This document shows positions 54,210-64,000 of a stretch of DNA of 64,000 bases, piece by piece; position 1 is the first letter of the stretch; every line of letters begins with the position of its first letter. The translations under genes were made by a program, and so were the position numbers. The stretch covers positions 23,556,160 through 23,620,159 of the forward strand of contig NC_019862.2 of assembly GCF_002234675.1 (NCBI RefSeq). The letters run 5' to 3'. Source of the DNA: Oryzias latipes. Taxonomy: Eukaryota > Chordata > Actinopteri > Beloniformes > Adrianichthyidae. The notes beneath the pieces were generated by a model, which was given only the letters and a program-made list of their open reading frames with translations, was not told the origin of the DNA and ran no database searches.

Positions 54210-56369
54210 ACGATGGTTTTATTGACTTGTTTGACATGAATTCTTTTAAGAGTTTTTATGATGTTGATTCTTTTATGCAATATTTTAACAGTCACTGTGA
54301 GTTCATTTTGACTGAGGTTTCTCCTGTCAGAGTGAAAATTGCCTTTTCTAAAATCTCTTTTCCATGCGTAAATGAAGAAATCCGCTGCTCATGAAGGCCT
54401 TGTCGCAACGTGGAGCGTTTATGGAAATCAACTAATTTGGAAGTACACAGGTTGCATCTTAAAGATCTGATCCGTGCTCTAAAGGAAATGATAAGACTGG
54501 CCAGATCAGCTTACTTTTCCAAAGTTATAGGAAAAATCCTAAGGTTGTATTCAACACTCTAGATTTTCTAGATTTACCTTGTGCCTCTAAATTACCTAAG
54601 CTTTCTCAGCCTGAGTGCAGTTCATTTCTTCAAGGTTTCTTAGGAGTCTTGGTCTAATTTCTCTAGTCTAGTCATTCTCTGCTGACAAGGATCAAACCCT
54701 CGTCCTGCACTCTTGACACAATTCCCACCTCTGTCTTTTTTTAAAGTGTTCCAGAGTATAGGTTCTACTGTTGTTGACGTCATTAATTTGCATTAATTAA
54801 TTTTCTTTGACTTCAGGATCAGTCCCTAAGTTCTTAAAGCATGCTTTAATAAATCCTGTTCTGAAAAAGCCTAATTTAGACCAGTCGGATCCCAAAAATT
54901 TCAGACCTATCTCAAAGCTTCCTTTTATTTCTAAAATCTTGGTGGTCACTGTCCAACTAAATACCGGGAAGAACACAATATATCAGATTCTTTTCAGTCT
55001 GGCTTTAAGAACAACCAATCCACAGAGACAGCTCTCCTGAGAGTTTCAAATGATGTGCTTATGGCAGCTGATTTGGGCCAGTATACTGTCCTTGTGCTTT
55101 TAGACTTGAAATCTGCTTTTACACTGTGGATCATAACATTTTAATTTAACGTCTTCACAATGACTATGGTCTGTCTGGGTCATTTTTAAATTGGTTTATA
55201 TCATATCCTATTGGAAGAACATTTAATGAGACTGTCGGTTCCTTAAGCTCTGAAATTAAAGAAATAACTTGTGGCGTGTCCCAGGGTTCTGTACTTGGCC
55301 CTATTTTATTTATTTATTGATTGCTCTTGGGAAACCTATTAATCAATTCAGCCACATCTCATATCATTTCTATGCAGACGATATCCCGCTCTACTGTTCT
55401 TTCACAGAAAATGATTACTACAAACTACAAAATTTGCTGAATTGCTTAACGAGCATTAAAGCATGGCTGAACAGTAACCATTTAGTCCTAAATACCCAGA
55501 AAACCGAGACGCTTATTTTTACCCCTGAACATAAAATCCCTTCCATCAGACGACATCTTGGGTGTCTGAGCTCCTCTGTCCAGTCAAGCCTCAGAAATCT
55601 TGGGGTGTTGTTTGACAGGTCTATGTCCCTGGAAGGTCAATCAAAACAGATAGTAAAAACTGTTTTTTTCATCTGAGGAACGTGGCAAAATTAAAAAATA
55701 TTTTGTCTCGATCTGACCTTGAAACAATTATCCACGCTTTTATTTCCTCTCGTTTAGATTACTGCAACTCTCTTTCTACCTGTTTTAACAAACGTTCCCT
55801 AAACCGTCTTCAGTTTGTCCATAACCCTGTAGCAAGGCTTTTAACAGGAACCAGTAAACGGACACACATCACTCCTCTGTTGTCTGCTTTACATTGGTTA
55901 CCTGTCAAATTTCGAATTGATTTTAAAATTCTACTTTTAGTTTTTAGAGCCTTGCATGGTCAAGCTCCGACGTACTTATCTGACCTTTTAACCCCATACT
56001 CTTTGGCCTGATCCTTGAGGCCTTCCAACCAGAATCTTTTGAGCATTCAAAAAACCTGCTTTAAGACCAGGGGAGAGCTGTCATTTCAAGCTGTTGCTCC
56101 TCGTCTTTGCAACTACCTCTCACTGTTGTTGCGTCAGATCGACTCCGTTGAGTGTTTTAAATCTCAGGTCAAGACGTTTTTATTTAGGAGAGCTTTTAGT
56201 TGATTTAGTCCTTGTTTTACCACATTTTACTGTGTTTTATTTTATTATTATTATTGTTATTATTATTGTATTTTATTAGTTTTTTGTGTTTTGATATGAT
56301 TTTATGCTCTTTGTAAAGCACTTTGTGACTCTCTCTAGGAAAATTGCTATAGAAATAAAGATATTCTAT
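54210..56369 (+). mobile_element. 5'-truncated L2/CR1-like LINE, plus strand
   Basis: Broken reverse transcriptase in order: FLKHALINPVLKKPNLDQSD (54830), FRPISKLPFISKI, FYADDIPLYC (55372; the catalytic YxDD-type motif reads YADD), NHLVLNTQKTETLIF, RLDYCNSL (55757) and LHWLPVKFRIDFKILLLVFR. Several frame changes and stops. It ends in ATTCT repeats. About 30 bp flanking it on both sides (CTATTTCTAATGCTT...) look like a long target duplication. It lies in the copy 4 intron. Confidence 0.85.
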
Positions 56370-56691
56370 TCTATTTCTAATGCTTAAAGATGCTTTATGG
56401 GTCATTCTTTTTAATATTTGAGAATAATGATACTAGTACTGACTCAAAACTGTGTGTGTGTGGGGGGGGGGGGGACTTTTTGCTGGGAAGCAGCTGTCCC
56501 CCCTTGCCCCATGTAGCCCCACCCCTGGGTATGTGACAAAGGAGAGTCAAAGGGAATGCAATGATAGGTGTGGAAGAATGTGATAAGGGATCAGTCAAAA
56601 TACAAAAAGTTCTCAAAGTAATCGTTTCTGTTTCTGTGAAGGTGTTTGAACATTTCTCTTTGTCTTATTGGTGTCTGTTCTTGTCCAGCAG

Positions 56692-58000
56692 TTCTTCTCA
56701 GACTCTCTCCAAACTGGAGGCCCTGGAGTGTCACTTCACCTGGGTCAAGGAAACCACCAGATCACAGCTGTTGCACAGGAGGGTCCAGCTTGAGGACATT
56801 GGCACCGATGAGGGAAATTTTTGGTCGGGTTCCATTTACAACTTGTGGGGGTTTGTCCTCTACGAGCTCGGCTCTAGCAAAGACGGCCATCGGTACTTCA
56901 GAAAGGCCATAGAAACCTTACAGCGGCTGAGGAAGGAAGATGAGGGTCCCTGGCTGATGGTGAACTATGGAAATCTAGCCTGGCTGCACCATCATCTTGG
57001 AGAAGAGGCAAAGAGTCAAGATTACTTGTCAAAGGTTGAAGCTCTCAAAAGTAAATTCCCATCTCCATCCCAGGATGAGCTCCACCCAGAGATCTACGCT
57101 GAGAAAGCCTGGACTCTGATGAAGTTTGGTAAAGATAATCAGCTGCTAGCTGCAGATTACTTTCAGAGATCCTTCAAGATGCAGCCAGACATGGTGCAGT
57201 GGCAGTCCAGCCGTGTGATTGCACTGGCCAGTGCTGCTAAGTACTGGGACACAGGCCTGAGCGATGTCGTCTTGCAGGAAATTAGAACAGCCCGAGAGCA
57301 GGATCCAGAGAATCTGTACGTGGCTGCTGTGGAGCTTAAGGAAAGAGGCAGAAAAGGAGAATCAGTGAAAAATGAGGCGGAGACGCTGGGTCAGAAGATC
57401 CTTCTGCAGCCTGTCAGCAGCTACAGTGGCCTGAAGCCCCTCCTGAGGCTGCACAGGCGGCTGGGGTCGCTGGATGAGGCCATCGTTCTGACAGAGGAGG
57501 CCTTGGAGCGGCATCCTGATGAGCGCTACCTGAAGAGATGCGCTGCACTCTGCTACAAATGGAAAGTCCTCAAGTTCACAGCTGATCGAGCAGACCAACG
57601 TACGATTGAGAGAGCCATAAAGCTGCATGAGGAGGTCATTGATCTCTATCCAGACACGTCATTGGTGAAGAAGATTGACCTGGCATATGTTCAGGCAAAG
57701 TCGAGTCAGGGCCGCGAGATAGCATACCAGATGTTCCAAGACCTGCTCGCAAGGAGAGACCTGGATTCCGGAGACAAACAGCTGCTATACTACAACTACG
57801 CCAGATACCTCAACTTCGAGCGTCACGACAGGAATAAGTCTGTTCGGTACTACATGAAGTCAGCAGAGATTCCAAACAGGAATTTCTATGGGAAGCTAAG
57901 CGTCAAAATGCTCCAGAAAATATGCAAGAGAGGAAGGAGCAGGATGTGCCCAGAAATCAGGACGTTTCTGGAAAACCTGCCAGATGATGATTCTGAATGA
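56692..58000 (+). CDS. IFIT: IFIT copy 4, exon 2 (interferon-induced TPR protein)
   Basis: Joined to ATGAG at 51564 it predicts 437 residues; the intron is about 5.1 kb, the longest in the array. CHFTW and the TPR layout are intact. It shares D66-G67 and QGRE (341-344) with copy 1, W187 and V195-L196 with copy 3, and N229 and L326 with copy 2. A CAGCAG tandem acceptor is present. ATTAAA at 58147-58152 is a plausible poly(A) signal. The coding frame is intact despite loss of the proximal promoter, so it is either recently silenced or uses another promoter. Confidence 0.92.
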
Positions 58001-59185
58001 GGTTTTACCAACATACGGTTCATATTTAAACCTCTGAAGATGCTTTATTTTTCATTAATGTGGGGGATTATAGGTGTTTCTATTATTTCAGCAGCTGTTG
58101 GTTGAGATGTAGAAATGTATCACACTGAAGATGTATAAAACAGGAAATTAAAGTTGATTTCTAAGTAAAATTCGTGTAACTTGGCTAAAGAGTTGCGTTA
58201 CTTTTCCTTAATAGCACATTGACTCTAAACTAACTTTTATCCCGCATATCAAGCAGGTGATTAAAACTGGCTTTTATCATCTTAGAAATCTTCAAACAAC
58301 ATTTTTGTGTCCACTCCTAATTCACCCCAATTTGAATAAAGCTAAACTCAGGAATGCTATTTAAGCTTAATATGTCCATCCTCAGAAAAATGCATGGAAA
58401 TAATACCAGAAATGCAATTTTCATCAGAATGGGTCTTTAATGGTCCAGCACTTTGATTGATCAATAAAATTTAGTTGCAAAATCATCTATTAGTTCTGTT
58501 TTTTGAACAAAGTAAAATAATTTGATAATATAAGATTAACTTTTTGTAAATTTATACTTAACCTTCTTTCTACAAAAAAAATTGTAAATAAGATGGTTAC
58601 ATCAGAGTGTAAATCCAAACCAACAAAATGGAGATCTTTGATTGAAAAACAAACATATGAACAGAAAAAAAACACCAAAAACACAATTTTCATCTCAGTG
58701 GTTTTTAAATTCAGCTGTGTTACCCATCCAGTAGTCATTTTTATTAGCCTGAGCAGTCCCTTCAAACTGTTTAGCCCCACCCCCTGTGCCCACTGCCAGA
58801 AACAGTAAATTATGAAACGTCCTGCTGTGATCATTTAGATTTGATACTAAATCTGAATACACAGATTAATATTATTAATTCAAATCAACACCAGTTAACA
58901 TACTATTTCACTAACACTCTGTTCCCACAACACACCAAACAAGGAAACAAGCGATCGTGCTGTTCTAGCGCTTAGATAAAGTCTCTTCTTACTGGCTGCC
59001 TCTTCAACAGATGAATTAAGACAATTCGATTGCACACAGGTAAACATACAATCTTTACACACGGACTGACAAGGCTTGTGTCCTGCCGGTGCTTTTTCCT
59101 GAATGAAGTGCGTGCGTCGATATTAAATGAATGACGCAGCACGCTCAGCTGTTCAGTTCCACGTCACGTGACTCAGTCACATGCT
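58001..59185. other. IFIT copy 4 3' UTR and downstream spacer
   Basis: 58001-58290 is the shared IFIT 3' region. 58290-58910 repeats sequence also seen at 38330-38520 and 43260-43550. 58915-59180 is unassigned. No gene was seen. Confidence 0.5.
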
Positions 59186-59384
59186 CGGCGCTACACCCAC
59201 GACTCAATTCATGCTAAGATATAATAAGACAATTGACCCCAACTGTACTCTCTGTAAACGACACCAAGAAACAATCAGTCACCTGTTTTGGAATTGTAGT
59301 ATTACTAAACATTTTTGGAAAGAATGTACACGTTTTATAAATCACAAATGTGACTCACAGTTTCAGATGAAATTTGAATGCATT
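59186..59384 (+). mobile_element. L1-like LINE fragment
   Basis: Codes TTQFMLRYNKTIDPNCTLCK and ETISHLFWNCSITKHFWKEC, the same C-terminal knuckle region as at 18290. Cut off by an LTR at 59385. Confidence 0.7.
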
Positions 59385-59850
59385 GTAGCGACCTGGGGGT
59401 TGGCTCTGCCTTCAGCCCCAAAGGCTCATGGGAAGTGGGGAGCTTTAGGGTGAAACCTTGAGTCTGAGGGCTGTGCACTTAAGTGACCCTCCATGCTGTT
59501 TGGCTGTTTGGTGGTGCTGGAATAAATGGGCTTGTTGCTCAAAAGCTAATATTGCCTCTCTCTACGATTCTTCCAACCTGAGACAGTCCGAGGTCGTGCG
59601 GTGTATGGGGCATGGACAGCTCTTCACTAAAACCTCTTCATGAGCAGTTGGCTCTCGCTACCCCGCTAAAGTGACGGTCCGGCCGGATCGTTATATTGGT
59701 GTCAGAAGTGGGATGCTAAGCCGCTGCTACTCCATGGAGGGCCACATTATGGAGAGCTACTTCATGGAGATTGACACCGTTCTGGAAGCAGTTCGGATTA
59801 TGGGAGGAGTAAGGGCGACAACTTCTTCCTGATGGTTCGAGCACCCGCTG
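59385..59850 (+). mobile_element. LTR plus leader of a gypsy-like element (fossil, broken)
   Basis: LTR from TGTAGCGACC to about 59695, then a primer-binding-type sequence (TTGGTGTCAGAAGTGGG) and a short leader. No coding region follows. Related to the LTR fragment at 11738-13388. Confidence 0.7.
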
Positions 59851-60920
59851 ACTTTTTTTTCTTCAATGATTTAAGATCTTCACTGGTGTCCATGGATTAC
59901 ATGAAATCCTCTTCACCTTTACCCACCTTTGTCATGGTGAGGATAACACGTCAATGTAAGGGTGGGGTCATAGGATAGCACAAGGGTTTTAAAAACCTAC
60001 ACGTCTATGATCTGGGAGTGTCTGACCACAAGCTGGTTTCCATGGTCTTTATGTTTCTACTACCTAAAATGAGACCTAAACGGCAAATGTCTTTCCGGAA
60101 CTGGAAACACATTGGCCCGACTTCTATGGGTGCAGACCTCCAGCAGATGTTCTGCCCAGACCTCACAACTGTCGATGAACTGGTGGAACATTACAATGGA
60201 TCCCTGAGCAGTGTTTACGACCTCCATGCCCCCATTAGGACATGCAAAGTTAGTTTTGATCGCTCTTCTCCCTGGTGTACATCAGGCATTACTCCAAATG
60301 AAAACGGCTGGTTGTGCTCTTGAATGCCATTTAAAAAAAATCTGTATTTACTGTTCACAAGTGCGCCTACCATGATCATCAAAAAGCCTACTGCCAGGCC
60401 CTGAAGGATGCACGGTGTAAATACATCTGCCCAAATCAATAAAAACTCTGGAAACTCAAAGCAGCTTTTTTCCACGGTAAACTTTTTTTTTAATATCTTT
60501 GTTGTGATTCTCAAAGCTTTAAACAACAAATTAAAAAAAAAATTAAATTCTGGCATTAAAAATAATATAATATGCATGCATAAAAACACAAGGATTGAAA
60601 AATGGCACAAAAATCAGCAGTGCGATGTGGAGTGTGATAGACTCCCTAGCGCCATGGAAGTCAGAGTTCAAGGTGTCCAATTTTTCCAGGTCCTGTTTAA
60701 AAAATAAATGTCTCTTAAAGACACAAAATGTCACAAGTTTCCATAAGTTTGTCTACAACTCTGCGGCGAGCTTCTTCCGCTCTGACCAAAGCGCAGGCCA
60801 CAGCAGTTGTATGAAGCAACATGTATTGTCATAGCGTGTTAAGGACCTTGGACAGCAACATTGCCCCCCGCATTAAGTGAAGTGCTCAGTCCAACTGCAG
60901 CAGTCTTTCGCGGCTCATAA
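59851..60920 (+). mobile_element. LINE fragment and flanking debris
   Basis: 60018-60290 codes a non-LTR element segment (SDHKLVSMVFMFLLP, FRNWKHIGPTSMGADLQQMF, LVEHYNGSLSSVYDLHAPIR, the end of the endonuclease and the linker). 60420-60500 continues it weakly (NSGNSKQLFSTVNF). It is broken. 60510-60920 is unassigned. Confidence 0.6.
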
Positions 60921-60922
60921 TC

Positions 60923-62701
60923 CAGTGGCGCCTCCAGAAATTTTTCATGGGGGTGGCCAGTGGGGGGCCACATTTAATCTTGGGGTGGCACACAAAAACC
61001 ATGAGCTATATTTTTAAAATTCATTTTACCAAACGTAGTAAAACAACCTTTAGAAAACCAACAGAAAGATAAATGCCTACTGATATTTTGTAGAACATGA
61101 ACTTATAGTAGATACTACTAGTATAATAACTAATAGATACTAGTAGATACCATTAGTACATACTACTACTGATATATATTTATTTATTTTTTTGTTTATA
61201 TTTAATGCTTAGGTGTGTCTGCTTGGGGTGTTCGGCTCTTGACTGAGAGATATCTATAATAAACAAAAAATTAAATCTGTTGTTCTGAAATAATAATAAA
61301 AATATCCTTCTAATTATTAATTATATCTTTTGACATTTCTATTCAGACTAATAATCATGAAACATTTTTATTATTAGGGTAACATAATTCTAACTTCACC
61401 AGTTGGTCCAGGAACAGGTGGAGCCCCTTATGCTGAGTTCTGCCTTGCTTCTCTGACCAATGATGCTGACTGTCCCTCCTCTGATGCTGTCTCATCTTTG
61501 TCTTCCTCATTCTCTTCTGTCATTTATGCTGCCCTGTCTCATCTTCCTCCTTCTCACTACTCCTCTGTTGCTCCCCTACCATCTCTTTCACTCCTTCTGC
61601 TGCACTTTTATTCTTAAAATAAGAATATATGTTGAATTTCTCTTCATTCTCTGAAAATGGACAGACACAAGCATCAACTAATGACTATAGGTAACTCTGT
61701 GGAAACAAAAACACATCAAAATGTTGCGGTAACACAACAACCGGTGCTTAAATAGTGCCATGAAAATGAGTGGCTTGTGACAGGGACATCCTTTTTTTAC
61801 TTATTAATAAAAAGTAATGACACATCCACCACCGCTGATGATGTGGCGTATTTGCACCAAGTATTTGCACACTGGGTTTACATGTTTTGCAGACCGCATG
61901 TTTTTTACACCTTTGCAGCTGTGTTTATTTAATATTTAATATATATTTCTTTATTTAATAATAATCTAATTTTTGATAATAATTTTTCACAATAATTTTA
62001 GTGATATTTTTAATTATTTAATATAAATGTCATTTGTGATGTCCTTTATCGATGTTATATTATACCGATTATTTCTGAATGTCGTGTTACTGCCACAGAT
62101 AAATGGAATTTCCCCATTGTGGGATTAATAAAGTCATCTATCTATCTATCTATCTATCTATCCAGATCTAAAGTACAGTAAACAGATTGTTAAAAACCCA
62201 CGGAAAATATTTAACAGGAAAAGAAACGTAGCATTTTGGGATGTGTGATTGTGTGTGCGTGCTGAAACCGGTGCTCGCGCAATGCAGGAAGAGAGGGGGG
62301 AGAGCGCGTGAGGGTGTGGAGCGCGTACACGCGCGGTCAGTCGCCGTTTTTGACTTAAAGAAAAAGTAATAAAGAAAGTTCATCTTTAGTGACTGAGACT
62401 GGTTCTTTTGTCTGACCGAGGATCTGAGGGTTCGAACGCGGAAGTGAACCACGCGTCTTATTCATTCTGCATCCAGCGGCTCCTCTTGTCTGGGCACTCA
62501 AAGGCAGCAGGGAGGGGAGGGGGTGAGGGCCGGTTTAGGTGATCAGAGCGACTTGCCCGCTTGCTGGCTGTGCATTTGGGATGAAACGCACAACTAATGC
62601 TACCACAGCTTATAGTGGCTACTGGGGTGGCCACTGGGGTGGCCAGGTGTCGGAGAGGGGTGGCCGTGGCCACCCCTGGCCACCCCCTGGTGGCGCCACT
62701 G
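60923..62701. mobile_element. hAT-type element with perfect 8-bp target duplication
   Basis: Ends CAGTGGCGCC and (inverted) GGCGCCACTG, with TCATAATC on both sides (60915-60922, 62702-62709). Subterminal GGGTGGCC repeats occur at both ends. Size 1,779 bp. No transposase was recognised; non-autonomous. Confidence 0.85.
62095..62162 (+). repeat. LINE/SINE-type 3' end with (CTAT)n
   Basis: CCCCATTGTGGGATTAATAA followed by CTAT repeats, a common 3' terminus of fish retroposons. It lies inside the hAT element. Confidence 0.6.
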
Positions 62702-62709
62702 TCATAATC

Positions 62710-63150
62710 CCGCCTAACGAAGGATCCCTCAGGCCAAAGCTGCGGGGCGTACATTTTGCTCACTTCATTACACTCAGCAGAAACTTAAAAGAGCTGAATC
62801 GAGAGTTTGCAGCACCAACCTTTAGACAGGTCACCTCACGACTTAACTTTTCCTTAAGATACAAGACGGCTGGGTCAGACAGGGCGTCTCGGTCCCGCTT
62901 CCGATAGGTTGGGCACGCGGTCCAGCTGGGTCGGAGCTGGATCGGGCCCCAATACGCTCCTGCAGGCCGGAGTGGCCCTCCGTCGGACAGCCGGCGTGAA
63001 GCAGGCGCCGGCGGTGGCTCTCCGAGGGCAGGCAGAGTGTGCCAGTCGGTCGGTCGCATGTGCGGAGGGGTCGAGCCAGGACATCGGGGTCCAGAGCCGG
63101 GGCAAACCTTCCTTGTGGCGAAAACACTCACCAGCTTTGTCTGGACAGTT
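62710..63150. other. GC-rich unassigned block
   Basis: Clearly more GC-rich than its surroundings from about 62870 to 63115, with overlapping open frames on both strands. I recognise no protein, rRNA or tRNA. It may be old repeat DNA. Confidence 0.3.
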
Positions 63151-64000
63151 TTCACTAACTGACATTACACTGCATAAAAAGAAAAGTTTGAAGAACTTAA
63201 AATTGTAAGGCAACAAACTTCGGTAAAATTTTGAGTTAAGGACCTAAACTCAATATTTTAAGTTTTGTGTTGGAGTTTTCAAACTCATTTATCTAAGTTC
63301 TTCTAACTCAGTTGTAAGTTGTATGAACTTAAAAGTTCAAGTTGGATTAACTTTGAATTGTAATTTTGACCAACTCAGATGTGTTACAGTGACCTAAAAT
63401 GTCACGTAATCCTAACTCTGAATCTTGATTTTTCACAACTCACGCTCAGATGTACAAATTTAATTTTTTAGGCTGTAACAACTGTAAATTCTAATTATTG
63501 CTGACTTAACCAGAGGTTGAAATAATTTAAATGTGAGTATTAAGAGCACTTCTGCTTTTGACTTTTAATACAGTTTAGTAATCATTCATACTTTATACCT
63601 TGCCACTTTTTTCTATTTCCACATGCAACCCAGATCTTTTCAAGATCAATGAGGCACAGGTTAGCAGTCACATCTTACCTGCATGTGTGCAGAAGGACAA
63701 ACATTTAAATTTGACCATACTTCATAAAAGCAACAACAACTTCTCTTCACAGCTCCCTAACTCAAGGTTTGGGAATCAACACTTCCCATGAGTCTTAGTT
63801 GCCATGGGCAGGGCTAAGGCCCATTTCACCAAAACGTTGTTTACAAAATGGCTGAAGCCCTGGGGGGTATTCCAGAAAGCAGGTTATAGTTACAACGGTA
63901 AGTTTGAGGCTAAGGAAGTTGATAACCTCAGCTTTCAGTTCCAGAAATGGAGGTATGTTTTAGGATATCTCAAGTTGCCATAGCAACTCATGCTTTGAAC
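63151..64000. other. AT-rich right end
   Basis: 63180-63480 is rich in AACTTAAA/AAGTTC-type motifs on both strands, typical of degraded fish repeats. CCCATGAGTCTTAG at 63785 recurs near 5199. No gene was seen. Confidence 0.4.

Noticed and set aside
62760-63155. Open frames up to 131 codons on both strands of the GC-rich block
   Set aside because: Low-complexity Arg/Pro/Gly composition in several frames at once, with no domain. Also compared by memory with rRNA and no match found.

Overview
This window is vertebrate nuclear DNA, almost certainly from a teleost fish. It carries spliced host genes with GT/AG introns, interferon-response genes, and a fish-type repeat load (Rex3/RTE, L2/CR1-like and L1-like LINEs, Tc1, hAT, piggyBac, Ty3/gypsy). 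I cannot name the species.

Left end (1-8410, minus strand): the 5' nine coding exons of TRMT1L, a zinc-finger-bearing relative of the tRNA guanosine-26 methyltransferase. The exon chain is in phase from the start codon to the window edge. Its introns hold a 1.46 kb inverted-repeat DNA transposon, a Tc1-like relic and a tRNA-like repeat.

Middle (about 9.5-58 kb, plus strand): a tandem array of four IFIT genes, head-to-head with TRMT1L. Each has the classic two-exon IFIT structure. A tiny exon 1 ends in ATGAG (9580, 33027, 39802, 51564). A single large exon 2 begins at 14248, 35342, 40665 and 56692. All four predict an open 437-residue TPR protein starting M-S-S-S-Q. The repeated unit also carries LINE debris downstream, so that debris predates the duplications. 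Later insertions differ between units and often leave clean target-site duplications or a visible empty site in a sister unit.

The main biological signal is that the four coding regions stay intact and near-identical, with mosaic substitutions suggesting gene conversion, while their control regions have diverged. Copies 2 and 3 keep IRF/ISRE-like sites and a TATA box. Copy 4 has lost that block. Copy 1 has a replaced proximal promoter. Copy 2 has a hAT-like MITE inside its 5' UTR and a transposon holding a 7.3 kb gypsy element between its distal and proximal promoter. Copy 3 has lost most of its 3' UTR.

Between copies 3 and 4 lie a Rex3 3' end, an unassigned minus-strand chain of Arg/Ser-rich exons (43.8-44.4 kb) and a 3.6 kb long-inverted-repeat element with a 6-bp target duplication. 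A 1.8 kb giant palindrome lies between copies 1 and 2.

Right end (58-64 kb): LINE and LTR fragments, a 1.8 kb hAT element with a perfect 8-bp duplication, and unassigned sequence. I found no host gene there.
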